A stretch of DNA of 64,000 nt from Deltaproteobacteria bacterium (lineage in GTDB: Bacteria; UBA10199; JACPAL01; GCA-016699445): assembly GCA_016699445.1 (NCBI GenBank), contig CP064976.1, positions 2,294,001-2,358,000 on the forward strand. Reading direction: 5' to 3'. Made by a program: the position numbers and the translations under genes. Under the pieces are notes generated by a model. That model had not been told where the DNA came from and made no database searches. It worked only from the letters and a program-made list of their open reading frames with translations. This document shows, piece after piece, positions 44,099 through 53,426 of the stretch. Position 1 is the first letter of the stretch. Every line of letters starts with the position of its first letter.

Positions 44099-44202
44099 CA
44101 AAATTCCGCAGTTGATTTTTCCTGAGTGTCATCGCGAGCCCGAAGGGCGTGGCGATCTCACGTTTTATCGCGGGAGATGGCCACGCTTCGCTCGCCATGA
44201 CA
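44099..44202. repeat. REP-like palindromic repeat, copy A
   Basis: About 104 bases able to fold into an imperfect long hairpin (GTCATCGCGAGC near 44130 pairing with GCTCGCCATGAC at the end). The first 64 bases (44099-44162) are identical, in inverted orientation, to 61888-61951. It lies between two minus-strand genes. Confidence 0.9.
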
Positions 44203-44299
44203 AAATTATTTTATACCAATTAAAACAACATCTTTCAAAAAGAGGTGCGGAATTTAGGAGTTGTGGAATATTTTTGTGATCGATCTAGAGAGTCGGGGT

Positions 44300-44869
44300 T
44301 TATAGGCTTAATATAAGAAGAGGGGGGGAGTTGCTGATAGCCTTTTTGCTTTCCCACAAAGACTTGTAATAGCTTTGCATTCCCTGAAGTAATTTTTCCA
44401 AATCAATTCCCATAAACTGATTTTTAGGTTCTATGCAGGCGGCGGAATCAAGGACCGCGCAGAGACGTTCCCACGCTTCATGGCTTAAATGTCGTGCAGG
44501 AGCCCATTGTTTTAAATGAATTTTCAAAAGTGCCGCTGAGTTTTGAATGAGGCCTTGCAGAAATTGTCCTTCTGCATCCGTTTTTTTTGTCAGATGCCAA
44601 AGCGCTTCCCAAGCTTCGTGGGATTCCCACAAATAGCCCTGATGATAGAGATCGATTCCATACAGATAGACATCATTTTTTTTCCAATCTGAAATGGGCA
44701 TGTGTGTTTTGATTTCATTGGCAATATCATGACCGTAGGAATGTCCTTCAGGAAGTGCGGTGGGGTGTTTATTGAGTCCCGGTGTGAATCGATAAGGCGG
44801 AAAAGGCCGTGAAGAATAGCGTGGAGCTATAGGCCACAAAGGCGAGGGCTCTATTAGGAGTGATGTCAT
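44300..44869 (-). CDS. DUF309-domain protein
   Basis: A 189-residue protein. The DUF309 helical domain lies at about residues 68-130, with the hallmark GIDLYHQGYLWESHEAWEAL followed by FLQGLIQNSAALLKIH. The first 60 residues are Pro-rich. Function of DUF309 is unknown; the HEAWE helix forms a buried acidic and His-containing core. It is transcribed in the same direction as the third ATPase, which lies upstream. Confidence 0.85.
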   Translation of the reverse strand: MTSLLIEPSPLWPIAPRYSSRPFPPYRFTPGLNKHPTALPEGHSYGHDIANEIKTHMPISDWKKNDVYLYGIDLYHQGYLWESHEAWEALWHLTKKTDAEGQFLQGLIQNSAALLKIHLKQWAPARHLSHEAWERLCAVLDSAACIEPKNQFMGIDLEKLLQGMQSYYKSLWESKKAISNSPPLLILSL

Positions 44870-44931
44870 AGTGACGGGGTAAAAATCTTTCCATCTTTCT
44901 GCAAGAAGTCTTTGAAATTATATTGGTGAAG

Positions 44932-46182
44932 TTAAATCAGGACACTTAAAAATGAAGCTGCCGGCATAACGGTCACGGATGTTTCAGAGTTAATAGGATA
45001 GTTGTGAGTCGGAATGTTTTCCTGAGTTATTTGAAAGCAATGTTTCACTCGTAAGAGTTCTGCAAAATTTTTGAAATTAGGAGAAGGGTCTTCTTGTTTG
45101 AGTTTGCATTCGATCAGAATCCATGGAGTCTTCTTTTGACAGATTAAAAAATCAATTTCTCTTTTTTCCTTATCGCGCACATAGTGGAGTGACAATTCTC
45201 CTAAGCCGACATCGTTTATATAGAAACGTACTTATTGAGATGAACGGCTACGAGGTTTTCAAAACGAGCTCCAGGGTCGTCAATTTCGGACCAATCCCAG
45301 AGATACCACTTGGGTTCTTTTTTAAGCATCCGTGTGCTTTTTTTGGAATAGGGTGTGAGGATAAAACCATAAAAAACTCTTTCAAGTAGTTTCATCCAAT
45401 GTTTAACCGTAGCGAAATGAACTTCGATATCTTCCCGTAGATTATTGAGAGAAAGGGGTTTCCCTACACGTTCTGGAAGAAGAGTCATGAGATGTTCTAC
45501 CAGAGGAAGATTTCTGAGGACTTCAGTTGATGCTAGATCTTGATTGATCAGTCGATCTAATCGACTTGTGCGCCAACGTGTCAGAAAAGATTTATCTTCT
45601 TTAAAAAGTGGTTCTGGAAATCCACTATATTGGATGAGTTGTTCGAGCCTCTTGAGCTTTTTGATTTTGCAAAGCTTGAGTTGGGTTCTTCAGAATCGAT
45701 TCGAGTGTTAATGAATTTCTAGTTTCCTTTTCTATCAATTCAGCCACAGAAAATGGAAAAAGATGGTAGGTGAAATATCTGCCTAAAAGAGAATCCTGCC
45801 CTTTGCGATATACATTGAGAGAAGCACTTCCAGTGATGATCCAATGTGTTTCTGGTTGGTGTGTATCAAAAAGTCCTTTGAGAGCATTTTTCCAGCGAGG
45901 GTATTTGTGGATTTCATCGAAAACGATAATATTTTGATTCGGATCTCGAAGTGGCTGGTGTCCTTGGAAGATTGTTTTGAGTAAGGTTTTTCTTTGAGTT
46001 GGGACATCCCAATTAAAAGAGTTGGTGCCTGGGATGACAGACTTTAGAAAACTCTGAGCGATTGTTGTTTTGCCTACCTGACGAGGCCCTACGATGAAGA
46101 CCATCTGACGATGCTTCTTCAAATGATCTTCTAAGATAGTCTGTAAATAGCGTGTGTCTTGTGTATTGTTTTCTTTGGTCAT
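44932..46182 (-). CDS. AAA+ ATPase, COG1373-like (AAA_14/DUF4143), copy 3, two frameshifts
   Basis: Repaired, this is 416 residues. Walker A is GPRQVGKTTIAQSF, Walker B-like is NIIVFDEIHKYPRWK, the sensor region is TGSASLNVYRKGQDSLLGRY, and the DUF4143 nuclease-like motifs are REIDFLI and ILIECKL. It resembles copy 2 closely in layout. The frame breaks at an extra base in the short A run near 45672 and at a missing base in AAA (plus strand 45224-45226); correcting both gives FPEPLFKED and INDVGLGELSLHYVRD. It has no clear ribosome-binding site. A 40-base palindrome lies 15 bases upstream. Confidence 0.88.
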
Positions 46183-46196
46183 TGCTAATGATCTAC

Positions 46197-46236
46197 ATAC
46201 AACTGTAAAAAAGTCATGACTATTTTATAGTTGTAT
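46197..46236. promoter_or_regulatory. 40-bp near-perfect palindrome upstream of ATPase copy 3
   Basis: Eighteen of 20 positions pair between halves; the arms begin ATACAACT and the centre is AGTCATGACT (46212-46221). The central AGTC-N2-GACT core is shared with the palindrome before ATPase copy 2, while the arms differ. It is probably an operator covering the ATPase promoter. Confidence 0.85.
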
Positions 46237-46287
46237 GAATATTAATGGAGATCTGGAATGTGCTGCTGAGATTTGACCCCTTTCCCG

Positions 46288-46341
46288 TTGACACTTTTTA
46301 AAAGTGGGTGTTAGCGGCTCGCCTGAATGAATACTCATTCA
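46288..46341 (+). promoter_or_regulatory. tetR promoter and FadR-like operator
   Basis: TTGACA (46288-46293), 17 bases, and TTAGCG (46311-46316, weak) suggest a promoter with its start near 46324. A perfect operator-like repeat, TGAATGA-ATAC-TCATTCA (46324-46341), overlaps the ATG. The sequence matches the known operator type of Bacillus FadR. A close copy (16 of 18) precedes the thioesterase at 58442. Confidence 0.75.
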
Positions 46342-46938
46342 AAATCTGAAAAGGCTGAAGCCAAGCCGGATAAAGCTGTCCGTATTAAGGATGCAGCGAC
46401 GCGTGTGTTTGCGAATAAGGGTTTTTATAACTCGACTATTGCTGATGTGGCGAAGGTGGCTGAAGTCGCAGAAGGCACGATTTATCTTTATTTCAAAAAT
46501 AAAGATGATCTTCTGATTTCGATTTTTGAAGGGAGTATGGATTTTTTTATTCAGCAGGTGACTCAGGAGATTGCCACTGTCAAAAATCCTGAGGACAAGT
46601 TGAAAAAGTTTATCAGTCTTCATTTGAGATTGGTGCAGGAAAACCCCGATTTGGCTCAAGTACTTCAGATTGAGCTGCGTCAGTCGACTAAGTTTATGAA
46701 GGAGTATGAAGGCGGTAAATTTGGGGATTATCTCAATGTTGTGAGAAACATACTGGAAGAAGGTCGTGAGCAGGGTGTGTTTCGAAAAGATATTGAGCCT
46801 CGTATTTTGCGAAGGACTATTTTTGGAGCTGTGGATGAGATGGCTCTGGATTGGCTCTTGATGCCCAAAAAGAAATACACACTTGAAGCATGTGCCGAAC
46901 AACTGAGCGCTTTATTTTTAAAAGGAATCATTAATTAA
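46327..46938 (+). CDS. TetR-family regulator, FadR-like (fatty acid metabolism)
   Basis: A 203-residue TetR-type repressor. The DNA-binding helix-turn-helix covers about residues 14-60 (AATRVFANKGFYNSTIADVA and VAEGTIYLYFKNKDDLL). The ligand domain has YKLF-like acyl-CoA regulator features, including DEMALDWLLMPKKKYTLE at the C-terminus, resembling Bacillus FadR. Position directly before etfBA and the operator sequence support control of beta-oxidation electron flow. Start choice: the ATG at 46327 lies inside the operator with no ribosome-binding site, so the mRNA may be leaderless. Confidence 0.88.
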   Translation: MNTHSKSEKAEAKPDKAVRIKDAATRVFANKGFYNSTIADVAKVAEVAEGTIYLYFKNKDDLLISIFEGSMDFFIQQVTQEIATVKNPEDKLKKFISLHLRLVQENPDLAQVLQIELRQSTKFMKEYEGGKFGDYLNVVRNILEEGREQGVFRKDIEPRILRRTIFGAVDEMALDWLLMPKKKYTLEACAEQLSALFLKGIIN

Positions 46939-46956
46939 CGAAAGGAGTTTGTGATT

Positions 46957-47733
46957 ATGAAAATAGCTGTTCTGTTAAAACAGGTGCCGGATACTGAAAC
47001 AAAAATCCGGGTCAAAGGTGATGCCTCTGGTATCGAATCCGATGGAATCAAATATATCATCAGCCCTTATGATGAATTTGCCATTGAGGAAGCGATTAAG
47101 ACTAAAGAAAAATCAGCTCCCAGTGAGGTGATTGCTGTATCTTTGGGTCCTGTGCGTGTGGTGGATGCCATCCGTACCGCTCTGGCTATGGGTGCTGATA
47201 AAGGTATTCATATTGATGATTGTGGTTTAGCTATGGATAGTTTTGTCACAGCTAAAGTTTTGGCCAATGCTCTCAAAAATGAAAACTTTGATCTGATCTT
47301 TACAGGTAAACAAGCCATTGATGATGATGCGAGCCAAGTGTCTCAGATGGTTGCTGAGTTTTTGAATGTGCCTCAATTGATGTTGGCTGAAAAGTTTGAA
47401 TTGGGCGCTGACAAGAAGAGTGCCACGATCGAACGTTCTGTTGGTGGTGGTACTAAAGAAGTTTACACAGTGGAATTTCCTGCTGTGATCGGTGCTGAAA
47501 AGGGATTGAATACTCCTCGCTATGCGTCTCTTCCTGGAATTATGAAAGCGAAGACAAAGCCTGTGACAACCTTAAAAGCTTCTGATCTTGTGGGTGAAAC
47601 AAAACCAAAGACAACCAATGTGAATTTCCGTCTGCCTCCTGAACGCGCTGCAGGTAAAGTGCTTCAAGGTGAACCCGAACAATTGGCTCAGCAGTTGGTC
47701 AAGCTGCTCCGTGAAGAAGCGAAGGTTATCTAA
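46957..47733 (+). CDS. etfB: Electron transfer flavoprotein beta subunit
   Basis: A 258-residue EtfB. It binds AMP (or FAD) and carries electrons with EtfA from acyl-CoA dehydrogenases. Motifs are MKIAVLLKQVPDTETKIRV, the middle LIFTGKQAIDDDASQVSQM, and the C-terminal recognition loop near GVMKAKTKP-like GIMKAKTKPVTTL. AAAGGAG precedes the ATG. It lies 18 bases after the TetR gene and 16 before etfA. Confidence 0.96.
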   Translation: MKIAVLLKQVPDTETKIRVKGDASGIESDGIKYIISPYDEFAIEEAIKTKEKSAPSEVIAVSLGPVRVVDAIRTALAMGADKGIHIDDCGLAMDSFVTAKVLANALKNENFDLIFTGKQAIDDDASQVSQMVAEFLNVPQLMLAEKFELGADKKSATIERSVGGGTKEVYTVEFPAVIGAEKGLNTPRYASLPGIMKAKTKPVTTLKASDLVGETKPKTTNVNFRLPPERAAGKVLQGEPEQLAQQLVKLLREEAKVI

Positions 47734-47749
47734 TTAAGGAGAACATTTT

Positions 47750-48724
47750 ATGGCGAATATTTTAGTCATCGGTGAACATGCCGAAGGAAAAGTAAAAAAA
47801 GTAACTTTTGAACTTGTCACGAAGGCAAGCGAATTGGCTGCCAAGCTCGGTGGACAAGCAGAAGTTGTGTTTATTGGTTCTGGCATTTCAAACACTGCTG
47901 AAGTGGGCCAGTACGGCGCCAAAAAAGCTTATGTTTTGAACAATGCTAATTTGGAAAAATATAATACAGACGCTTATACCAAAGTGCTGTTTGATTTGGT
48001 CAATGAATTGAAACCTCAAGTGGTTTTAGGAACAGCAAGCCCTGTCGGTAAAGATGTGCTTCCTCGATTGGCAGCACGCTTGGATTCTGGTTTGGCTTCT
48101 GATTGTACCAATCTTGATATTCAAGATGGAAAATTGGTTGCTACACGACCTGTCTACTCTGGAAAAGCCATCATTGATGTGAAGTTTGAATCAGCTCTGC
48201 AAGTTGCGAGTGCTCGTCCCAACTCTTTTGTTCCCAGTGTTGTAGCTGCAGGTGCTGCTGCTGAAGTGGTGAACAAAGATATGGATGCCGGAACCCTCCG
48301 CGCTGTCTTGAAAGAATTAGTCAAAGCTCAAAGTCAAAAAGCAGATTTAACGGAAGCGGGCATTATCGTTTCCGGTGGTCGTGCGATGAAAGCTGCTGAA
48401 AACTTCAAGATCTTGGCAGAATTGGCCGATGTGATTGGTGCTACAGTGGGAGCTTCACGCGCTGCTGTGGATTCTGGTTATGCCACTCATGATATGCAGG
48501 TCGGACAGACTGGTAAAGTCGTCAATCCTAACCTCTACATCGCTTGCGGTATCTCAGGTGCTATCCAGCATTTGGCTGGTATGAGAACATCCAAAGTGAT
48601 CGTTGCCATCAACAAAGATCCTGAAGCTCCAATCTTCACGAAAGCCGATTACGGTATTGTGGGAGATTTGTTTCAGATTGTGCCTTTGTTGACTCAAGAG
48701 TTTAAGAAGGCCTTGCAGGGATAA
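47750..48724 (+). CDS. etfA: Electron transfer flavoprotein alpha subunit
   Basis: A 324-residue EtfA, which binds FAD. The C-terminal FAD domain contains GGRAMKAAENFKILAELAD, VGASRAAVDSGY, QVGQTGKVVNPNLYIACGIS and GAIQHLAGM. It pairs with EtfB and feeds electrons to the membrane Fe-S oxidoreductase encoded convergently downstream. AAGGAGA lies before the ATG. Confidence 0.97.
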   Translation: MANILVIGEHAEGKVKKVTFELVTKASELAAKLGGQAEVVFIGSGISNTAEVGQYGAKKAYVLNNANLEKYNTDAYTKVLFDLVNELKPQVVLGTASPVGKDVLPRLAARLDSGLASDCTNLDIQDGKLVATRPVYSGKAIIDVKFESALQVASARPNSFVPSVVAAGAAAEVVNKDMDAGTLRAVLKELVKAQSQKADLTEAGIIVSGGRAMKAAENFKILAELADVIGATVGASRAAVDSGYATHDMQVGQTGKVVNPNLYIACGISGAIQHLAGMRTSKVIVAINKDPEAPIFTKADYGIVGDLFQIVPLLTQEFKKALQG

Positions 48725-48747
48725 TCCAAGGTAAATTGATAGAATCT

Positions 48748-48775
48748 GTAGGGGCAATTCATGAATTGCCCCTAC
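48748..48775. repeat. GTAGGGGCA palindromic repeat, copy 2 (28-bp perfect palindrome)
   Basis: GTAGGGGCAATTCA followed by its exact complement (48748-48775). It is a variant of the repeat at 14685-14712. It abuts the terminator between etfA and the convergent Fe-S oxidoreductase. Confidence 0.9.
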
Positions 48776-50761
48776 ATAAAAAAGGGCCCCACCTCAGGTG
48801 GAGCCCTTTTTTTATCGTTGAGCATCGTGATACAGAAAGGACAGGCTGAAGCAATGACATTAGGGTTAACAGTTTTAAGATCTTCCAATCGTTTTTGATT
48901 TACACGAGTGCCTGTATGTTCTTCCATCCACATACGACCACCACCCGCGCCACAGCAACGACCTGTGTTTTTGCTGAGTTCTGCTTCTAAAACTTCAGCA
49001 CCTGGAATAGCTTTCAAAATTTCACGAGGGGAGCTGTACACTTCATTGTAACGACCCAAATAACACGAGTCATGATACGTGACTTTTTTGGGGAAGGGGA
49101 CGCACAGGCTTCAATTGTCCTTCCTGCATCAAGCTATAAATGAAGTCCGTATGGTTGACGACATCGTAATCCCCACCAAATTGCGGGTATTCATTTTTGA
49201 TTGTATTGAAACAATGAGGGCAAGCCGTAATAACTTTTTTGATATTGTAACGATTCATCGTTTCGATATTTTGTTTGGCTAATGTCTGGAAGAGATATTC
49301 GTTACCGATACGACGGGCTGAGTCACCATTACAGACTTCTTCTTTACCCAAAATAGCAAAATCAATGTTAGCTTTTTGCATCACTTTGACGAGAGCTGTG
49401 GCGATACGTTTGTTACGTTCATCAAAAGATCCGGCACAACCCACAAAGTAAAGATATTCAGCTGTCGGGTGATCGGCAAACATCTTTACACCCATGTCTT
49501 TGCACCATTCACCACGAGAATCAAAACCAATACCCCAAGGGTTGTAATTGGTTTCCATATTACGAAATGTGGCTTGCACTTCTGTGGGCATCACGCCTTG
49601 TGTCAGTACCATGTGACGACGTGCACCAACGATACGATCCACAAATTCAATACCGACGGGACAAGCTTCTTCGCAGGCTCTACAAGATGTGCAGGACCAG
49701 AAGACTTCAGGATCAATGACAAAAGGAGTGACATAACGTTCAGCTGCAGGTGTCGCTAAAGCAGCTTCAGCACCCATGCTTGTTTCAGCATAAGTAGTCC
49801 AACCATGGTGTTGTCCTCCAATGCCTTCTTCGCGCTTCAAGTACTCACGCATATCGATATTGATTTGTTTGGGGCTTAAAGGCTTTCCAGTATTAAAAGC
49901 AGGGCATTGAGCAGAACATCGACCACATTCTGTACACGTGGCGACATCCAAAAGATCTTTCCAGGAGAGATCTTTTAATGTGGCTGTACCAAAAGAAACG
50001 GCATTGGGATCTTCTAAATTTACATTGCGCAGCTGTCCATAAGGAGTGGTGCGCATAAAGAAGACGTTGGGTAAAAATGTGAAGACGTGAAAATGTTTTC
50101 CATAAGGAAGAAAATTCATGAAGAGCAAAATCAAACTGATATGTACGAGATAGGAGGCATCAGCAATAAACTGTAAGCTTCCTTCTGAAAGACCCACGAT
50201 TTTGAAAATATCAGCAAAAATAGCCGCGCCTGGTTGCCAAGCAGCATCTTTCATATTTTCCATGACTAAACGAGCACCTTCAAAAGTGAAGTCCGTAAAG
50301 CAAAGTGTAAAAATCATGCTTAAGATAAAAACAGCCTCAGAGGATTGAGTCAGACGACCTACTTTAAGAACAACACGACGGTAAGCGGCGTAAACGACAG
50401 CAACCATGACCAGGGCCAAGATAAAATTAAGAGCGAAGATATAAAGTTTTCCTACAATGCTTTCGGTAAACCAGCTGGCAAAAGTTGGATCAAATCCCAT
50501 ACCGAAGAAAATAATGGTTCTCAGTGAGATTACGCAAAATCCCCAGAAGATCATGGCATGCATCAGTCCGGCTTTAAGATCACCTTTGATGATCTTGGTT
50601 TGGGCAAAGGCAATGGTCAAAACGTTCATGATTTTTTTCTTATAATCATTAAAACGATTATCTGCTTGTCCTGCCAAGATGATGTTAACCCATTTCAATG
50701 AAGAAATGGTAAACATGGTGAGTGCTAAGAACAACAATGTGCCGGTTGTGACTGGGAACAT
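48772..50761 (-). CDS. Membrane Fe-S oxidoreductase, Etf:quinone type, one frameshift
   Basis: Repaired, this is about 662 residues. Five or six N-terminal membrane segments (NarI/cytochrome b-like, residues 1-230) are followed by two [4Fe-4S] motifs (CTECGRCSAQCP and CTSCRACEEACPVG). Two CCG domains follow (VGCAGSFD with ACPHCFNT; DSCYLGRYN with GRCCGAGGG). This fits the EtfAB:menaquinone oxidoreductase type and the gene is convergent with etfBA. One extra base in the CCCCAAAAAA run (near 49085) breaks the frame. After CPFCITMLND the coding sequence runs into a terminator hairpin, so the usual final 20-30 residues are missing. Confidence 0.88.
48778..48812. terminator. Bidirectional terminator of etfA and the Fe-S oxidoreductase
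   Basis: A6GGGC at 48778-48787 pairs with GCCCT6 at 48803-48812. An inner CCACCT/AGGTGG stem is interrupted by one mismatch. It has T tracts on both strands. On the minus strand it lies inside the apparent last codons of the Fe-S oxidoreductase. Confidence 0.9.
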
Positions 50762-50849
50762 GAAATCTCCTTAATTTTTAAGATTGCTAAAAAGTTGCAA
50801 GTGACTAGCAGAGATTTTTTTGGGAGTTCAATTTAATTTTAAGAATTTT

Positions 50850-51947
50850 ATGAAACAAAACATTCTCGACCTTTCCAAATCCTCTCTTGAATCCTGGTTG
50901 TTGGAAAAGGGTCTTAAAAAATTTAATCTGCATCAAATTCTTCAGTGGCTTTACCGCTATCGGGTAAAGAGTTTTGATGAGATGACCAATCTCTCCAAAC
51001 AAACACGAGAAGTCTTGAAAACTCACTTTGAGATCCGTCATTTAGAGCCTACCGAAAAACATACGTCTCCTGTGGATGGTTCGACGAAGTTTTTGTTTAA
51101 ACTTCCAGATGGTAAGACCGTGGAGAGTGTTTTGATGCCCATCAAGGGCGCGAAGCAAAAAGATGGAACTGAGTCATCCAACCGGATAACTTTGTGTATC
51201 TCCAGTCAGGTTGGGTGTGCAATGGGATGCGCCTTCTGCCGGACGGCGGAGATGAAATTAGTACGTAATCTTACTCAAGGAGAGATTTTAGGACAGGTTT
51301 TGGGAGCTCAGGATTTTATGAAGCAGGATAATACGGGTGCGGATGGTCGTGGGCCTCGTGTTTCCAATATTGTTTTCATGGGAATGGGCGAGCCTTTGCA
51401 TAATTACGATACGGTAACGGACAGTCTTCAACTTTTAACCGATGTTTATGGAATAGGGATTTCTCAGAGAAAAATTACGGTCTCGACGGTGGGATTAGCT
51501 CCTGAAATCCGAAAGTTTGCCGATAATCCTCCGGGTGCTCGTGTGAAGCTGGCTCTGTCTCTTAATGCGACCACAGAAGAGGGGCGCAAAGACGTTATGC
51601 CGATTACTAAAAAATACCCTCTCGAAGAAGTCATAGAAGCCTGTAAAGAATATACAAAAAAATCAAAAAATCGGGTGACATTTGAATATGTGATGATGGC
51701 AGGTGTGAATGATTCACTCGATGATGCCAAACGCATCTCCAAGATCTGTGCTCATTTGCCGTCTAAAATAAATCTGATTCCGTATAATGAATACCCCGGA
51801 TCACCGTTTCAAAGACCCTCCGAAGAGTCGATTCAGAGATTCTTCCATTTTCTGGCCGACCGCCATCATCAGGTGAACATTCGCTACTCTAAAGGCCTCG
51901 ATGTTTTGGCTGCCTGCGGGCAATTAGCAACTTCTTCTAAGAAGTGA
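50850..51947 (+). CDS. rlmN: 23S rRNA (adenine2503-C2)-methyltransferase RlmN
   Basis: A 365-residue radical SAM methyltransferase that methylates A2503 of 23S rRNA and A37 of some tRNAs. The cluster motif is CAMGCAFC (about residue 125), GMGEPLHNYD is the SAM-binding GGE-like motif, and the catalytic C-terminal Cys lies in AACGQLA. The N-terminal accessory domain is present. The ATG at 50850 is chosen because an upstream TTG at 50820 adds residues not expected in the family. It is divergent from the Fe-S oxidoreductase. Confidence 0.96.
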   Translation: MKQNILDLSKSSLESWLLEKGLKKFNLHQILQWLYRYRVKSFDEMTNLSKQTREVLKTHFEIRHLEPTEKHTSPVDGSTKFLFKLPDGKTVESVLMPIKGAKQKDGTESSNRITLCISSQVGCAMGCAFCRTAEMKLVRNLTQGEILGQVLGAQDFMKQDNTGADGRGPRVSNIVFMGMGEPLHNYDTVTDSLQLLTDVYGIGISQRKITVSTVGLAPEIRKFADNPPGARVKLALSLNATTEEGRKDVMPITKKYPLEEVIEACKEYTKKSKNRVTFEYVMMAGVNDSLDDAKRISKICAHLPSKINLIPYNEYPGSPFQRPSEESIQRFFHFLADRHHQVNIRYSKGLDVLAACGQLATSSKK

Positions 51948-51960
51948 CGATAGATTCTAT

Positions 51961-52362
51961 ATGCACTTAAAACCTATCGATTTATCTATAACACCTTCAC
52001 AATTTAATAATTTATTTGTTCCTACAGAGGGGACAAGTCGTATAGCCGTATTTGGCGGTGAGTGTATTAATGGCGGTTTGCCATTAACTAATATCAAGGA
52101 CTCTATAGAAATTGTTTCAGTAAAAGGAAGTCAGGTAACAATATCAGCTAATCATCATGCTAATGATGTCGATGGCGGTGCGCGGTTATCGTTACTAGGT
52201 GTTATGACGAGAGGTGCTTTAAGTAATCCATCGAGTCATGAATTACGTGGAGGCCTTTTGTGTGAAGCTTCATACATTTTATTTCCTGAAATATCGGCTG
52301 ATCTTGAAGATTCTTTATCCATAGCTATGATACTGACAGCTGCCGTCGGAAGTGTTTTGTGA
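51961..52362 (+). CDS. Unknown protein, 133 residues
   Basis: An unrecognised protein starting MHLKPIDLSITPSQFNNLFV. It is beta-rich with a hydrophobic C-terminus (SIAMILTAAVGSVL). There is no signal peptide. It follows rlmN by 13 bases, and a GATAGA element sits just before the ATG, so its own leaderless promoter is possible. Coding status is moderately supported. Confidence 0.5.
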   Translation: MHLKPIDLSITPSQFNNLFVPTEGTSRIAVFGGECINGGLPLTNIKDSIEIVSVKGSQVTISANHHANDVDGGARLSLLGVMTRGALSNPSSHELRGGLLCEASYILFPEISADLEDSLSIAMILTAAVGSVL

Positions 52363-52529
52363 TTTCCAGAGATTGGAATAGTGTGATGAAGGTATTTTCT
52401 TTAGTGGGAGAGGATCATTCTATTGAGAGGCGAGGGGTCCGTATATTTTCATCCAGTTTCTTGTCAAAATATAATCTACGTGTCTATGGGACAGAGCAAT
52501 TGTTCTTATCTGTTTTTTATCGAACACGT

Positions 52530-52558
52530 TGACTTTTTAATGCTCAAATTGAATAGAC
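52530..52558 (+). promoter_or_regulatory. mtnP promoter, probably leaderless
   Basis: TTGACT (52530-52535), a 17-base spacer and AATAGA (52553-52558) put transcription start at or within two bases of the mtnP ATG (52565). No ribosome-binding site precedes it. The 202-base region after the 133-residue gene is otherwise featureless. Confidence 0.6.
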
Positions 52559-52564
52559 GCCCCC

Positions 52565-53426
52565 ATGTCGAAAAATCCGATTGGAGTTATTGGTGGTAGC
52601 GGCCTTTACGCTATCGATGGTTTAAAAATTATTGAAGAAATTAAACTGGAAACACCCTTTGGATCACCCTCTGATGCCTACATTTTAGGTGAGCTTGATA
52701 ATCAAAAAATTATTTTTCTTCCACGTCATGGACGCGGTCATCGCGTGTCTCCGACAGAACTCAATTTTCGAGCAAATATTTGGGGATTTAAAAAGCTTGG
52801 TGTTGAGACGATTATTGCGGTTTCAGCCGTGGGAAGTATGCGCAAAGAAATTGAGCCCGGTCATATGGTCATCATTGATCAGTTTTTTGATCGGACCAAA
52901 GGTCGGGTGTCGACGTTTTTTACCGATGGAGTCGTCGCTCATTTGACGTTTGCGGATCCTCTTTGTCCCGAAATTCGCAAAGCCCTGATTCAATCTGGAA
53001 AAGAAACCGGAGCGACGATTCATGAAAAAGGGACTTATCTGTGCATGGAAGGTCCTCAGTTTTCCACACGAGCCGAATCCAACGTCTACCGCAGCTGGGG
53101 GATGGATGTGATTGGCATGACGAATTTGCAAGAAGCGAAGTTGGCACGTGAAGCTGAGATTTGTTATGCGACGATTGCTCTCTCAACTGACTATGATTGT
53201 TGGTACGAAGGACATGATGATGTCACGATAGACATGGTGATTGCGACGCTGACAAAAAAATGTCGAAACAGCTAAAAAAATGATTCGTGTCGCCGTTCAG
53301 AAAATTAACGACGATAGAAGCTGTAGCTGCCGCACTAGCATGAAACATGCCATTATTACCGATCGAAAACTGATTCCGGAAGAAACTAAAAAACGTTTAG
53401 AAATTATCGCGGGGAGATATTTATGA
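52565..53426 (+). CDS. mtnP: S-methyl-5'-thioadenosine phosphorylase, one frameshift
   Basis: Repaired, this is 286 residues. It splits methylthioadenosine with phosphate to adenine and 5-methylthioribose-1-phosphate in methionine salvage. Motifs are IGVIGGSGLY, PRHGRGHRVSP, CMEGPQFSTRAESNVY, GMTNLQEAKLAREAEICY and STDYDCW, whose Asp favours aminopurine bases. One extra A in the A7 run at about 53252 breaks the frame; correction gives TKNVETAKKMIRVAVQKI and the conserved C-terminal Cys pair. The stop overlaps the PfkB gene by 4 bases. Confidence 0.93.

Noticed and set aside
52940..53260. Programmed frameshifting at A-run sites such as the one in mtnP
   Set aside because: So many unrelated genes show the same kind of break, in both directions, that read error is the simpler explanation. 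No stimulatory structure was seen.
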